A DNA stretch of 64,000 nt from Pseudomonas sp. MWU16-30317. GTDB taxonomy: Bacteria; Pseudomonadota; Gammaproteobacteria; Pseudomonadales; Pseudomonadaceae. Each line of letters opens with the position of its first letter. Positions within the stretch are counted from its first letter, which is position 1. The stretch lies in contig NZ_JAIWJA010000002.1 of NCBI RefSeq assembly GCF_020515695.1, positions 558,001 to 622,000 of the forward strand, written 5' to 3'. Both the position numbers and the translations under genes were made by a program. The notes beneath the pieces were generated by a model. It was not told the DNA's origin, made no database searches, and saw nothing but the letters and a program-made list of their open reading frames with translations. Of this stretch, positions 18,262-28,234 are shown piece after piece.

Positions 18262-19271
18262 TGGCTTTTTCTGATCGCTTGTTGCGCGCTTGGTACGAGG
18301 GCCATCCCGGCCTGGCGCTGCTGCGGCCACTGGAATGCCTCTATCGGCGCATCACCGGTCGCAAGCGCGAGCGCTTTCTCAGCGGCCAGAGCCCATCCTA
18401 CAAGGCGCCGGTGCCGGTCCTGGTGGTGGGCAATATCACCGTCGGTGGCACCGGCAAGACACCACTGATCCTATGGATGATCGAGTACTGCCGCCAGCGC
18501 GGCCTGCGTGTCGGCGTGGTGAGCCGCGGTTATGGCGCCCAGCCGCCGCAGTTGCCTTGGCGGGTGCGCGCCGATCACAGCGCCGACCAGAGTGGTGATG
18601 AACCGCTGCTGATCGTGCAGCGCAGCGGCGTACCGCTGGTGATCGACCCGGATCGCAGCGCAGCGGTTCAAGCCTTGCTGGACGCCGAGCCGCTGGATCT
18701 GATTCTCAGCGATGACGGCCTGCAACATTACCGTCTCGCCCGCGACCTCGAACTGGTCCTGATCGATAACGCCCGCGGCCTCGGTAATGGTCGCTGCCTG
18801 CCGGCCGGCCCGCTGCGCGAACCCCGCGAGCGCCTGGACAGCGTCGATGCCGTGCTCTACAACGGCGCGGCCGCCGATCGGGATGGCGGCTATGCCTTCA
18901 CCCTCAGGCCCACGGCATTGGTTCATGTCGCCAACGGGCAACGCCAGCCCCTCAGCCATTTTGCACCGGGCCAGGCACTGCACGCCGTGGCGGGCATCGG
19001 CAATCCGCAACGTTTCTTCAATACCCTGGAAGCGCTACACTGGCGCCCATTGGCACACGCCTTCGCCGACCACGCGGTGTTCAGCGAGCAGGCCCTGACG
19101 TTCGAGCCCGCGCTGCCACTGGTCATGACGGAAAAGGACGCGGTCAAGTGTCGTGCCTTCGCCGGCCATGATTGGTGGTACCTGGCGGTCGACGCGGTGC
19201 CATCGCCGGCCTTCGTCGACTGGTTCGACCAGCAACTGTCGCGCCTCTGTGCTCCCCTTACACCGCCCTGA
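18261..19271 (+). CDS. lpxK: Tetraacyldisaccharide 4'-kinase LpxK
   Basis: A 336-aa LpxK, the inner-membrane kinase that phosphorylates the lipid A precursor at the 4' position. The P-loop is [15 protein letters not shown] (about residues 54-68), and the conserved [12 protein letters not shown] follows. The length is typical. It sits in a chain of overlapping or near-adjacent genes for envelope precursors (lpxK, kdsB, murB). Confidence 0.95.
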   Translation: MAFSDRLLRAWYEGHPGLALLRPLECLYRRITGRKRERFLSGQSPSYKAPVPVLVVGNITVGGTGKTPLILWMIEYCRQRGLRVGVVSRGYGAQPPQLPWRVRADHSADQSGDEPLLIVQRSGVPLVIDPDRSAAVQALLDAEPLDLILSDDGLQHYRLARDLELVLIDNARGLGNGRCLPAGPLREPRERLDSVDAVLYNGAAADRDGGYAFTLRPTALVHVANGQRQPLSHFAPGQALHAVAGIGNPQRFFNTLEALHWRPLAHAFADHAVFSEQALTFEPALPLVMTEKDAVKCRAFAGHDWWYLAVDAVPSPAFVDWFDQQLSRLCAPLTPP

Positions 19272-19304
19272 TTTCGGGCTGCGGCCCACCTGCAAGGATC
19301 TTCC

Positions 19305-19490
19305 ATGGACACCAAACTTCTCGATATCCTGGCGTGCCCCATCACCAAGGGCCCGCTGAAACTCAGCGCCGACAAGACCGAGTTGATCAGCAAAGGCGCA
19401 GGCCTGGCCTACCCGATTCGCGACGGCATCGCCGTGATGCTGGAGACCGAAGCCCGTACCCTGACCGACGACGAGCGCCTGGACAAATGA
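19305..19490 (+). CDS. Trm112-like (UPF0434) small protein
   Basis: A 61-aa protein of the Trm112/YcaR family ([18 protein letters not shown]). Only one cysteine remains (CPITKGPL), so the zinc site of eukaryotic Trm112 is not complete, as usual for this bacterial branch. It always accompanies lpxK and kdsB in gammaproteobacteria. CAAGGATC precedes the ATG, and the stop overlaps kdsB (ATGA). Function is not established. Confidence 0.87.
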   Translation: MDTKLLDILACPITKGPLKLSADKTELISKGAGLAYPIRDGIAVMLETEARTLTDDERLDK

Positions 19491-20251
19491 CGACTGCCTT
19501 CACCGTCGTCATTCCGGCCCGTTTCGCTTCAAGCCGTCTGCCGGGCAAGCCGTTGCAGGACATCGCCGGCAAGCCCATGGTCCAATGGGTCTGGGAGCAG
19601 GCGCGCAAGAGCAGTGCCGAACGCGTGGTCATTGCCACTGATGATGTGCGGATCTTCGAGGTTTGCGAGGGCTTCGGCGCCGAAGTGCTGATGACCCGGA
19701 TCGACCACAACTCGGGCACCGATCGGCTCGCTGAAGTGGCCTTGGCCCTGGGTCTGGCCGCCGATGCCATCGTGGTCAATGTGCAAGGCGACGAGCCGTT
19801 GATTCCGCCAGCGGTGATCGACCAGGTCGCACTCAATCTGGCAACGCATCCTGAAGCCGGAATCTCCACGCTAGCCGAGCCCATCGAGCATATCGACAGC
19901 CTGTTCAACCCCAACGTGGTCAAGGTGGCTGCCGATATGAACGGCCTGGCGCTGACCTTCAGCCGCGCGCCCTTGCCCTGGGCTCGCGACGCCTTGGCGC
20001 GCAGCCGCGACGAGCTGCCGGTGGATGTGCCATACCGCCGCCACATCGGCATTTACGCCTATCGCGCTGGGTTCCTGCAGGACTTCGTGACCTGGGGGCC
20101 GTGCTGGCTGGAAAACACCGAAAACCTGGAGCAGCTGCGCGCGCTCTGGCACGGCATCCGCATTCACGTCGCCGATGCCCTCGAAGCGCCGCCCACCGGC
20201 GTCGATACCCCTGAAGACCTGGAGCGCGTGCGGCGCTTGCTGGAGGCGTGA
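19487..20251 (+). CDS. kdsB: 3-deoxy-manno-octulosonate cytidylyltransferase
   Basis: KdsB (254 aa) activates Kdo as CMP-Kdo for lipopolysaccharide core assembly. The nucleotide-binding start is [17 protein letters not shown], followed by [11 protein letters not shown], both family signatures. ATG 19487 overlaps the preceding stop. The gene is intact and of normal length. Confidence 0.96.
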   Translation: MTTAFTVVIPARFASSRLPGKPLQDIAGKPMVQWVWEQARKSSAERVVIATDDVRIFEVCEGFGAEVLMTRIDHNSGTDRLAEVALALGLAADAIVVNVQGDEPLIPPAVIDQVALNLATHPEAGISTLAEPIEHIDSLFNPNVVKVAADMNGLALTFSRAPLPWARDALARSRDELPVDVPYRRHIGIYAYRAGFLQDFVTWGPCWLENTENLEQLRALWHGIRIHVADALEAPPTGVDTPEDLERVRRLLEA

Positions 20252-20715
20252 TGCGGGTTCTGTTCGTGTGCCTGGGCAACATCTGCCGTTCACCGACGGC
20301 CGAGGGCGTGCTGCGTCACCAGTTGCAGGCGGCGGGCCTCGACCGTCGCGTCGAGGTCGCCTCCGCCGGCACCGGTGACTGGCATGTCGGCAAGCCGCCG
20401 GATCGCCGTGCACAGCAGGCTGGCGCAGCGCGTGGCTACGATCTGTCAGCCTTGCGTGGTCAGCAGGTGTGTGTCGACGACTTTCATGAGTACGACCTCA
20501 TCCTGGCCATGGACGAGAGCAATTTGAGCGACCTCAAGCGCCTGCAACCGGCTGGGGCCAAGGCCGAGGTCGATCTGTTTTTGCGTCGCTATCAAGCGGC
20601 GGTCGATGAAGTCCCCGATCCTTACTACGGTGGCGATGACGGTTTCAGCGAGGTGCTGGATCTGATCGAGCATGGCTGCCGTGGGCTGGTCCGCGAACTG
20701 CAGGGGCGGTCATGA
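20251..20715 (+). CDS. Low-molecular-weight protein-tyrosine phosphatase
   Basis: A 154-aa phosphatase with the P-loop VCLGNICRSPTAEG (Cys nucleophile and Arg of the CX5R motif) at the N-terminus and the general-acid Asp in VPDPYYGG. Such enzymes often control exopolysaccharide kinases, but no partner tyrosine kinase lies nearby. ATG 20251 overlaps the kdsB stop; GTG 20248 is an alternative start. Orthologue position matches P. aeruginosa PA2978. Confidence 0.9.
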   Translation: MRVLFVCLGNICRSPTAEGVLRHQLQAAGLDRRVEVASAGTGDWHVGKPPDRRAQQAGAARGYDLSALRGQQVCVDDFHEYDLILAMDESNLSDLKRLQPAGAKAEVDLFLRRYQAAVDEVPDPYYGGDDGFSEVLDLIEHGCRGLVRELQGRS

Positions 20716-21728
20716 ACCTGCAGCTTCTCAACAATCTTTCCCTCAAACCGTATAACAGCTTTGGCATCGACGTGAGTGCCGAGCAGTTCGTCGATGTGCA
20801 CGACGATGCGCAAATCCGCGAGGCCTTGCACTACGCCGAGGCGCGGCAGATGCCGTTGTTGGTGATCGGTGGCGGCAGCAATCTGCTGCTGACCCGTGAT
20901 CGCGAAGGCCTGGTGATGCGCATGGCCAGCCGCGGCGTGCGAATCGTCAGCGAAAAGGGCACTCAAGTGGTGGTCGAGGCGGAGGCGGGTGAGCCTTGGC
21001 ATCCCTTCGTCGTACATTGCCTGGAGCTCGGGCTGGTCGGGCTCGAAAACCTCAGCCTCATCCCCGGCACTGTCGGGGCCGCGCCAATGCAGAATATCGG
21101 TGCCTATGGAGTCGAGATCAAGGATGTGTTCCATAGCCTCACGGCGCTGGACCGGCAGACTGGCGAGGTGCGTGACTTTCTCGGGCATGAATGCGCGTTC
21201 GGCTACCGTGACAGCTTGTTCAAGCAGCACCTGGGGCGTTGGCTGATCTTGCGGGTGCGCTTTGCCCTCAGCCGCGAGGCTGCGTTGCACCTGGACTACG
21301 GTCCAGTGCGTCAGCGTTTGCAGGAGCAAGGCATCAGCGAGCCGACCGCCATGGACGTCAGCCAGGCGATTTGCAGTATTCGCCTGGAAAAACTGCCGAA
21401 TCCCGCCGAACTGGGCAATGCTGGCAGCTTCTTCAAGAATCCCGTGATTCCGACCGCCCAGGCGCAGGCATTGAAGGTTCGTTACCCCGGTCTGGTCGCT
21501 TATCCCCAAGGCGATGAGGTCAAGTTGGCCGCTGGTTGGCTGATCGAGCAGGCGGGCTGGAAAGGCTTTCGCGAGGGCGACGCCGGAGTGCACCGCTTGC
21601 AGGCATTGGTGCTGGTCAACTACGGCCACGCGACCGGGCGGCAGTTGCAGTCGCTGGCAGTGCGCATCCAGGCCGACATCGCCGAGCGCTTTGGTGTCGA
21701 GTTGGAGATGGAGCCTAATCTGTACTAG
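20712..21728 (+). CDS. murB: UDP-N-acetylenolpyruvoylglucosamine reductase MurB
   Basis: MurB (338 aa, type I) makes UDP-MurNAc with FAD and NADPH for peptidoglycan. The FAD motif GGGSNLLLTRD, the LIPGTVGAAPMQNIGAYG block and the catalytic Ser in NAGSFFKNP are visible. The ATG overlaps the phosphatase stop. It is the last of the tightly coupled group before the nucleotidyltransferase. Confidence 0.96.
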   Translation: MNLQLLNNLSLKPYNSFGIDVSAEQFVDVHDDAQIREALHYAEARQMPLLVIGGGSNLLLTRDREGLVMRMASRGVRIVSEKGTQVVVEAEAGEPWHPFVVHCLELGLVGLENLSLIPGTVGAAPMQNIGAYGVEIKDVFHSLTALDRQTGEVRDFLGHECAFGYRDSLFKQHLGRWLILRVRFALSREAALHLDYGPVRQRLQEQGISEPTAMDVSQAICSIRLEKLPNPAELGNAGSFFKNPVIPTAQAQALKVRYPGLVAYPQGDEVKLAAGWLIEQAGWKGFREGDAGVHRLQALVLVNYGHATGRQLQSLAVRIQADIAERFGVELEMEPNLY

Positions 21729-21754
21729 GCCCGTCGCTATGATAGGTGTGAACC

Positions 21755-22336
21755 ATGAACAACCCCGTCGCTATCATCCTGGCTGCCGGGCAGGGCAGTC
21801 GCTTCCGCATCATGGCGGGGGATGATCAGGACAAGCTGCTGGCACCCTGCCGCGGCTTGATCGACATCGAGCGCCCCGTCCTGGAACACGTGCTCATCAA
21901 CCTTGGTGATTGCATCGAGCGTCGCCTCGTCATCACCCGCCCGCACAGTCTCGACATCATCGCCTTAGCCCACGCCTATGACTGCGAAGTGCTGCTGCTG
22001 GATTCGACCGGGATGGGCGATAGCCTGGCGGCTGCGGTGGCCGCCAGCGCCGAGGCGTCCGGTTGGCTGGTGATATTGGGGGACATGCCGTTCATCGCGC
22101 CAGCGACTCTGGACGCGGTCACCAGGGCCATGACCGAAGACTGTGTCGCGGTGGCGACGGGGGAGTCCGGCTATGGGCATCCGGTTGGTTTTGGCCGCAA
22201 GTTTGGCCTGTCGTTGCAAACGCTACGCGGCGATCAAGGCGCCCGCCGGCTGTTCAGCGCTGAGTGTGTCACCGAAGTCCAAGTCACCGATCCTGGCATC
22301 TATCGAGACGTCGACATTCCCGCCAATCTGCTTTAA
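21755..22336 (+). CDS. MobA/MocA-like nucleotidyltransferase
   Basis: A 193-aa NTP transferase. The N-terminal nucleotide loop AIILAAGQGSRF lacks the usual second Gly (GxGxRxG becomes GQGSRFR), followed by DKLLAP. The metal-binding GDMP is intact in VILGDMPFIAPA, and GYGHPVGFG matches the MocA/MobA family. The closest characterised group cytidylates or guanylates molybdenum cofactor; the substrate here is not certain. It ends a plus-strand run and is followed by a strong terminator shared with rne. Confidence 0.75.
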   Translation: MNNPVAIILAAGQGSRFRIMAGDDQDKLLAPCRGLIDIERPVLEHVLINLGDCIERRLVITRPHSLDIIALAHAYDCEVLLLDSTGMGDSLAAAVAASAEASGWLVILGDMPFIAPATLDAVTRAMTEDCVAVATGESGYGHPVGFGRKFGLSLQTLRGDQGARRLFSAECVTEVQVTDPGIYRDVDIPANLL

Positions 22337-22346
22337 TCGGCTCATT

Positions 22347-22383
22347 AAAAAACCCCCGCTACCTTCCGGTAGCGGGGGTTTTC
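22347..22383. terminator. Bidirectional terminator between the nucleotidyltransferase gene and rne
   Basis: A perfect 13-bp stem (AACCCCCGCTACC 22351-22363 / GGTAGCGGGGGTT 22368-22380) with loop TTCC has T runs on both strands. It ends both convergent transcripts. Confidence 0.93.
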
Positions 22384-22398
22384 ATTGACCGCCTGAAA

Positions 22399-25300
22399 TC
22401 AGCCGAACGGTTTAGGTTCGTGGCGTTCTTCCTCGGCGTGTTCCTTCGCAGCGTTGAGCGTCACTGCTTGCTCGGCTTCATTGGCAGCGGCTGCGGCCAG
22501 TTCAGCTTCGCGCTTGCGGCGACGTACTTCGCGCGGGTCGTTTGGGGCACGACCATTGCTGGGCAGTTCGACGGCTGGCGTCGGTGCGACAGCTTCAGGC
22601 TCGACCACTACGGGCTCGGCGGCCGGCGCGGCTGGCTCGATAGCTTCAGGCTCAGCGGCGTGGGCCACTGGTTCGGCTTCGACGAAAGCTGCCGGCGCGC
22701 TGAACGCAGGGGCTTCGACGACGGGCTCGCTGGCGTGCACTTCGACCGCTGGCGCTTCAACGACAGGCTCTTGAGCCTGCGGAGTGAAGCTGACTTCGGA
22801 CACCGGCTCGACCACCACTGGCTCGGCCGCAGGGGCTTCGACAGTTTCGCTCACAGGGGCTGCAAACGACTCGCGGGCCGGAGCTTCTGCCGCCGGGGCT
22901 TCAACCACTGGCTCTGGCGAATGAACCGGGGCAGGTTCAAAGGCTGGAGCGGCTTCGAAGGCCGGAGCCGCATCGGCCAATGGCTCGGCCTCTACCGGTA
23001 CCGGGGCGGCAGGGGTTTGAACCACTGGCGCTTGCTCGACCACAGGCTCGAAAGAAGCCTGAGGCTGGGCAGTCACGGATTCCGCTGCTGGCTGAACGTC
23101 GGCCACCGGGGCGAAGGCAAAGGATTCCTGCACTTCGGTGGTAGGCGTCACGACGATTTCCGGCGCAGCCAGCTCGGTGCTTTCCAGGGTCGAGGCGGTA
23201 GCACGTTCGGCCTGCTGATGCGCTTGCGCCTCGGCGTTTGCGCTGATGACGCCTTCGGCGATGACGACTGCAGCAGCGGTGCCGGCGGCAGCGATAGCAA
23301 CGTTATTGCCTTCGCCTTCCTTACCTTCTGGCTCTTCCTGACCGTCTTCGGCGCCCTCGGAACCTTCGATGACATCACCATTGGCATCACGTTGACGCTC
23401 ACGACGGTTGCTGCGACGACGCTGACCACGGGAGCGGCGGCGAGGACGTTCGCCATCGGTACCGTCCTGGTTTTCGTCCTGCAGCAACTCTTCGTTCGGC
23501 AGTGCTTCCTCGCCAGCGACCTCATCGGTCTGCTCTGGGCGGGGTTGGCGCTCTTCACGAGGCACGCGCGGTGCACGTTCTTCACGAGGGGCGCGTTCGT
23601 CACGCGGCGCACGCTCTTCGCGCGGTTCGCGCGGGGCACGCTCTTCACGTGGCTCGCGTGGTGCGCGTTCTTCACGAGGAGCACGCTCTTCACGAGGTGC
23701 GCGTTCTTCGCGCGGTGCACGCTCAGGACGTTCTTCACTCACGGCGGGCTCGGCATCCAGTGCCTCGCGCAGTACGCGAGCCGGACGCTCTTCGCGTGGA
23801 CGACGTTCTTCACGCGGCGCACGAGACTGGCGGGGAGCGCGTTCTTCGCGAGGAGCGGCCGGAGCCTCTTCACGGGCGGCGCGATCTTCGCGAGGTGCGC
23901 GTTCTTCACGCGGGGCGCGATCTTCACGTGGCGCGCGGTCTTCGCGCGGTTTGCGCTCTTCGTCGCGACGGCCGTTGCGGCTACGGCTCTGCTGGCGACC
24001 GTTACGGCGCTCGTCATTGCGTGCAGGGCGTGGCGCAGGCTCGGCGGCAGGCTTTTCAGCCACGACCGGTGCCACTGGTTCTTCTTTGGTAGCGAACAGG
24101 CTGACCAACGACTTCACCAGGCCCTTGAACAGGCTCGGCTCGGCGATGACGGGAGCAGGGGCAGCGACGACTGGCGCGGCCTCTTCGACCGGTACCGGCG
24201 CATTGGCGCGGGCTGGCGCGGTCTTGACCGCAGCTTCCTGACGAACCAGGGTGCGGGTCGATGCCGGTGCAGCAGGGGCTTCTTCGACTTCAGCGGCAGC
24301 GATTTCGTAGCTGGACTGATTGTTCATCGCTTCCGGGCTGTCATCACGCAGGCGCTGCACTTCGAAGTGCGGCGTTTCGAGATGATCGTTCGGCAGGATG
24401 ATGATGCGCGCGCGAGTACGCATTTCGATCTTGGTGATCGAGTTGCGTTTTTCGTTGAGCAGGAACGCAGCGACCGGGATCGGCACCTGGGCACGTACTT
24501 CGGCAGTACGGTCCTTGAGGGCTTCTTCTTCGATCAGGCGCAGGATCGCCAGCGACAGCGATTCGACGTCACGGATGATGCCGGTGCCGTTGCAGCGTGG
24601 GCAAACGATGCCACTGCTTTCACCCAGCGATGGGCGCAGGCGCTGGCGGGACATTTCCAGCAGGCCGAAGCGCGAGATGCGCCCGACCTGGACACGGGCA
24701 CGGTCGGCCTCGAGGCTTTCGCGGACCTTTTCTTCGACGGCGCGCTGGTTCTTGGCCGGGGTCATGTCGATGAAGTCGATGACGATCAGGCCGCCGATGT
24801 CGCGCAGGCGCAACTGACGGGCGATTTCTTCGGCGGCTTCAAGGTTGGTCTGCAGGGCGGTTTCTTCGATGTCGCTGCCTTTGGTGGCGCGCGCCGAGTT
24901 GATGTCGATGGACACCAGGGCTTCGGTCGGATCGATGACGATGGAACCACCGGAAGGCAGTTCAACGACGCGCTGGAAAGCGGTCTCGATCTGGCTTTCG
25001 ATCTGGAAACGGTTGAACAGCGGCACGCTGTCTTCGTACAGCTTGATCTTGCTGGCGTACTGCGGCATCACCTGGCGGATGAAGGTCAGGGCTTCGTCCT
25101 GGGCTTCGACGCTGTCGATCAGCACTTCGCCGATGTCCTGGCGCAGGTAATCGCGGATGGCGCGGATGATGACGTTGCTTTCCTGGTAGATCAGGAACGG
25201 CGCGGAGCGATCCAGCGAGGCTTCCTTGATCGCGGTCCAGAGTTGCAGCAGGTAATCGAGGTCCCACTGCATTTCTTCGCTGCTGCGGCCAAGGCCGGCA

Positions 25301-25803
25301 GTGCGCACGATCAGGCCCATGTCGGCAGGGGCGACCAGGCCGTTCAGCGCTTCACGCAGTTCGTTGCGTTCTTCGCCTTCGATACGGCGAGAGATACCGC
25401 CGGCACGGGGGTTGTTGGGCATCAGGACCAGGTAACGACCGGCCAGGCTGATGAAGGTGGTGAGGGCGGCACCCTTGTTGCCGCGCTCTTCTTTCTCGAC
25501 CTGAACAATGACTTCCTGGCCTTCGCTCAGGACTTCCTTGATGTTCACACGGCCTTCGGGCGCCTTCTTGAAATACTCGCGGGAGATTTCCTTGAGGGGC
25601 AGGAAGCCGTGGCGCTCGGAGCCGAAGTCGACGAAAGCGGCTTCAAGGCTCGGCTCGATGCGAGTGATACGGCCTTTGTAGATGTTGGCCTTTTTCTGCT
25701 CGCGGGCGCCGGATTCGATATCCAGGTCGTAGAGGCGCTGGCCGTCTACGAGGGCAACACGCAACTCTTCGGGTTGAGTCGCGTTAATCAGCATTCTTTT
25801 CAT
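22399..25803 (-). CDS. rne: Ribonuclease E
   Basis: RNase E (1134 aa) is the main endonuclease for mRNA decay and rRNA/tRNA processing and the scaffold of the degradosome. The catalytic half includes an S1 domain (about 38-120), metal-binding Asp300 and Asp343 ([19 protein letters not shown]) and the zinc-link CPRCNGTG (401-408). Each lies three residues before its E. coli counterpart. The C-terminal half is disordered. It contains a long Arg/Glu-rich array of REERAP and related repeats (about residues 615-780), probably RNA-binding, then acidic Ala/Pro/Val-rich sequence and a charged tail (RRRKREAEL). Start [14 protein letters not shown] is set at 25803 by homology. Confidence 0.95.
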   Translation of the reverse strand: MKRMLINATQPEELRVALVDGQRLYDLDIESGAREQKKANIYKGRITRIEPSLEAAFVDFGSERHGFLPLKEISREYFKKAPEGRVNIKEVLSEGQEVIVQVEKEERGNKGAALTTFISLAGRYLVLMPNNPRAGGISRRIEGEERNELREALNGLVAPADMGLIVRTAGLGRSSEEMQWDLDYLLQLWTAIKEASLDRSAPFLIYQESNVIIRAIRDYLRQDIGEVLIDSVEAQDEALTFIRQVMPQYASKIKLYEDSVPLFNRFQIESQIETAFQRVVELPSGGSIVIDPTEALVSIDINSARATKGSDIEETALQTNLEAAEEIARQLRLRDIGGLIVIDFIDMTPAKNQRAVEEKVRESLEADRARVQVGRISRFGLLEMSRQRLRPSLGESSGIVCPRCNGTGIIRDVESLSLAILRLIEEEALKDRTAEVRAQVPIPVAAFLLNEKRNSITKIEMRTRARIIILPNDHLETPHFEVQRLRDDSPEAMNNQSSYEIAAAEVEEAPAAPASTRTLVRQEAAVKTAPARANAPVPVEEAAPVVAAPAPVIAEPSLFKGLVKSLVSLFATKEEPVAPVVAEKPAAEPAPRPARNDERRNGRQQSRSRNGRRDEERKPREDRAPREDRAPREERAPREDRAAREEAPAAPREERAPRQSRAPREERRPREERPARVLREALDAEPAVSEERPERAPREERAPREERAPREERAPREPREERAPREPREERAPRDERAPREERAPRVPREERQPRPEQTDEVAGEEALPNEELLQDENQDGTDGERPRRRSRGQRRRSNRRERQRDANGDVIEGSEGAEDGQEEPEGKEGEGNNVAIAAAGTAAAVVIAEGVISANAEAQAHQQAERATASTLESTELAAPEIVVTPTTEVQESFAFAPVADVQPAAESVTAQPQASFEPVVEQAPVVQTPAAPVPVEAEPLADAAPAFEAAPAFEPAPVHSPEPVVEAPAAEAPARESFAAPVSETVEAPAAEPVVVEPVSEVSFTPQAQEPVVEAPAVEVHASEPVVEAPAFSAPAAFVEAEPVAHAAEPEAIEPAAPAAEPVVVEPEAVAPTPAVELPSNGRAPNDPREVRRRKREAELAAAAANEAEQAVTLNAAKEHAEEERHEPKPFG

Positions 25804-26487
25804 GTAGTACCGTCGGTTTCCGGGCTGCCGGAAACGGCGTTCGGCACACACGACTTCTCACGGTCGGTGTCAGGTGCGTCAGGAGCGTTGGCCACTCCAG
25901 TGTCAGGCAGGCCTGGCCAGTACTGAACGTCCAGTGGGCCAGGGTGTGCGACGACGCGTCCTGCTTGCTGTGGTGTCAAAAGCACTCAGTCAGGAGGAGG
26001 AATCAACTTCTGGCCGTGGATACCCGCAGGCATCTTGATCAAGACCCGGGTCAATGAGGGAGGGCCTGTGGCCACTCCCGACAGGGACGCGGTGCTACAC
26101 GGTCCGAACGTTGTGCATCTCCACCCTACACGTATCCCTGATAATTCGGGTGCTGCCGTGCGCTGAATCCGCAACGGGTTGGCTTTTATCGCCCGCTCTT
26201 GTCGGGAGCGGGCGCATCATGGCTAAGGCTCTGTTTCCGAAACATTCTCTTGGATCGGGTGGCCACGCCGGCGCGGAAGATCTGGCGTCGGAAAATACCG
26301 ATGAAAGGCGTGCAACCTGCACTGCGTTTTCCATCGTGTTTCGGACTTCTCCGGTGCGCTACTGGCGATTACTAAGACACCCGTAAACAAGCGAAAGCCC
26401 CGTCGGACGGCCTCGCGTCCTCGATAACTGCGTGGGTAAGGGGCAATCAAATGTCGCCTATCCACTTCACAGCCGCTTTTGGCGACG
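25804..26487 (-). promoter_or_regulatory. Long 5' leader of rne
   Basis: About 680 bases lie between the predicted rne transcription start near 26487 and its ATG, with no credible gene. A strong GC hairpin (CGCCCGCTC 26190-26198 / GAGCGGGCG 26206-26214, approximate) lies inside. E. coli rne also has a long structured leader (about 360 nt) through which RNase E cuts its own mRNA, so an autoregulatory leader is the expected interpretation. The sequence itself resembles no riboswitch I know. Confidence 0.65.
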
Positions 26488-26493
26488 TTCGCG

Positions 26494-26522
26494 ACTATAG
26501 CAGCATTGATTAAGTGCTTCAA
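26494..26522 (-). promoter_or_regulatory. rne: Sigma-70 promoter of rne
   Basis: On the minus strand TTGAAG (26522-26517) and TATAGT (26499-26494) are spaced by exactly 17 bases, and an extended TGC precedes the -10. The predicted start is near 26487, about 684 bases before the rne ATG. Confidence 0.75.
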
Positions 26523-26535
26523 TTGCCTAAAAAAT

Positions 26536-26544
26536 TGCTATCAT
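26536..26544 (+). promoter_or_regulatory. rluC: Extended -10 element of rluC
   Basis: TGCTATCAT at 26536-26544 is an extended -10 element (TGnTATnnT). The -35 region is poor, as often with extended elements. The predicted transcription start is near 26551, the A of the rluC ATG, implying a leaderless message. It overlaps the divergent rne promoter region. Confidence 0.5.
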
Positions 26545-26550
26545 CCGCAA

Positions 26551-27507
26551 ATGACGACTACAAATCCCCCAGCCTCCGGCGTTCGCCTGATCGAGGTTGC
26601 ACCGGAATATGCCGGCCAACGCATAGACAATTACCTCATCACTGCGCTCAAGGGTGTGCCCAAGACTCTGGTCTATCGGATCCTGCGCAAGGGTGAAGTG
26701 CGCGTGAACAAAGGGCGCATCAAGCCCGAATACAAGCTGCAGGCCGGCGATATCGTGCGCGTGCCGCCCGTCCGGCTGCCTGAGCGTGACGAACCGGTGC
26801 CGGTGGCCCAGGGCCTGCTGCAACGGCTTGAAGCCGCAATCGTCTATGAAGACAAGGCCCTGATCGTGCTCAACAAGCCGGCCGGCATTGCCGTGCACGG
26901 GGGCAGTGGCCTGACGTTCGGGGTCATCGAGGCGTTCCGGCAGATGCGCCCGGATGCCAAGGAGCTGGAACTGGTGCATCGCCTCGACCGCGATACCTCC
27001 GGGCTGCTGATGATCGCCAAAAAACGCAGCATGTTGCGCCATCTGCATGCCGCCCTGCGCGGCGATGGCGTCGACAAGCGCTACATGGCGCTGGTGCGCG
27101 GCAATTGGCCGACCGCGCTCAAGCGCGTGGATGCGCCGTTGCTCAAAAGCAACCTGCGATCGGGTGAGCGCATGGTCGAGGTCAATCCCGAGGGCAAGGA
27201 GGCCTTGACGATGTTCAAGGTGCTGCGCCGCTTCAGCGACTTCGCCACCATCGTCGAGGCTCGGCCGATCACCGGTCGTACCCATCAGATTCGCGTGCAC
27301 ACCTTGCACGCCGGGCATTGCATCGCCGGCGACAGCAAGTATGGCGAAGAAAACTTCAGCCGCGAAATCCGCGAGCTCGGCGGCAAGCGTCTGTTCCTGC
27401 ATGCCTATGCCCTGACCGTGCCGCTGCCCGATGGTGGTGAGCTGAAATTGCAGGCCCCGGTGGATGAAGTCTGGGCCAAGACCGTGGAGCGCTTGAGTGC
27501 CGAGTAA
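26551..27507 (+). CDS. rluC: 23S rRNA pseudouridine synthase RluC
   Basis: RluC (318 aa) makes pseudouridines 955, 2504 and 2580 in 23S rRNA. An N-terminal S4 RNA-binding domain (about 20-80, [16 protein letters not shown]) is followed by the synthase domain with catalytic Asp in [15 protein letters not shown]. The start [18 protein letters not shown] is fixed by homology. No Shine-Dalgarno sequence precedes it, in keeping with a leaderless transcript. The divergent pairing with rne and the following HAD gene are conserved. Confidence 0.95.
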   Translation: MTTTNPPASGVRLIEVAPEYAGQRIDNYLITALKGVPKTLVYRILRKGEVRVNKGRIKPEYKLQAGDIVRVPPVRLPERDEPVPVAQGLLQRLEAAIVYEDKALIVLNKPAGIAVHGGSGLTFGVIEAFRQMRPDAKELELVHRLDRDTSGLLMIAKKRSMLRHLHAALRGDGVDKRYMALVRGNWPTALKRVDAPLLKSNLRSGERMVEVNPEGKEALTMFKVLRRFSDFATIVEARPITGRTHQIRVHTLHAGHCIAGDSKYGEENFSREIRELGGKRLFLHAYALTVPLPDGGELKLQAPVDEVWAKTVERLSAE

Positions 27508-28183
27508 GTACCAGCTGTTGATTTTCGATTGGGACGGCACCTTGGCCGATTCCATTGGCCGTATCGTCGAGGCGATGAATCTGTCCGCCGTTGCCTGTGG
27601 CTATGTCGAGCGGGACGAGGTCTCGGTCAAAGGCATTATCGGCCTGTCGTTGTCCGAGGCCATCAGCGTGCTGTATCCGGCGCTGGATGCCGAGCAGGTC
27701 GCGGCGTTTCGTCAGCAGTATGCAGACGTCTACAAGCGTCTGGACGAGCAGCCGTCGCCGCTGTTTCCGGCGGTCCGTGAGTCGCTGCAAGCTTTTCGTC
27801 GGCAGGGCTACAAGCTGGCAGTGGCCACCGGCAAGGCGCGTCGCGGCCTGGATCGCGTGTTGCAATCCAACGAGTGGACCGAATTTTTCGATATTACCCG
27901 CGCTGCCGATGAAACCCGGGGCAAGCCGCACCCTCTGATGCTCGAAGAGATCCTCGCTCACTGCCAGGTTAGTGCCGATCAAGCGCTGATGATCGGTGAC
28001 TCGGCGTTCGACCTGCAAATGGCTCGCAATGCCGGTATGGATTCGGTTGCCGTGGGCTATGGCGCCTTGCCGTTATCGGCACTGCGCGAGTTCGAGCCGA
28101 CCGTGAGCATCGAGCACTTCGCCCAGTTGGAGCAGTGGCTCGACGATCCGCAGCCAGGGCAATGCTTCCCATTGCAACGCTGA
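27497..28183 (+). CDS. HAD-superfamily hydrolase (phosphoglycolate phosphatase-like)
   Basis: A 228-aa HAD phosphatase with motif [10 protein letters not shown], motif II Thr in [11 protein letters not shown], and [11 protein letters not shown] plus [15 protein letters not shown] for motifs III and IV; a helical cap lies between I and II. It starts at a GTG that overlaps the last eleven bases of rluC, so it is coupled to it, the standard arrangement in gammaproteobacteria. The physiological substrate is unknown. Confidence 0.87.
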   Translation: MPSKYQLLIFDWDGTLADSIGRIVEAMNLSAVACGYVERDEVSVKGIIGLSLSEAISVLYPALDAEQVAAFRQQYADVYKRLDEQPSPLFPAVRESLQAFRRQGYKLAVATGKARRGLDRVLQSNEWTEFFDITRAADETRGKPHPLMLEEILAHCQVSADQALMIGDSAFDLQMARNAGMDSVAVGYGALPLSALREFEPTVSIEHFAQLEQWLDDPQPGQCFPLQR

Positions 28184-28234
28184 AGGGCGTTGCGCAGTAT
28201 CCGTATTCCCGAAGACTGCAGGAGTAGTTGATAG

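Noticed and set aside
23560..23960. Short regularly repeated DNA resembling a repeat array
   Set aside because: The repeats are codons for Arg/Glu/Pro inside rne, in frame and without unique spacers, so not a CRISPR array.
22264..25926. A 1220-codon open frame antisense to rne
   Set aside because: Phe/Arg/Ala-rich nonsense with no family; the minus strand encodes complete RNase E with all catalytic residues.
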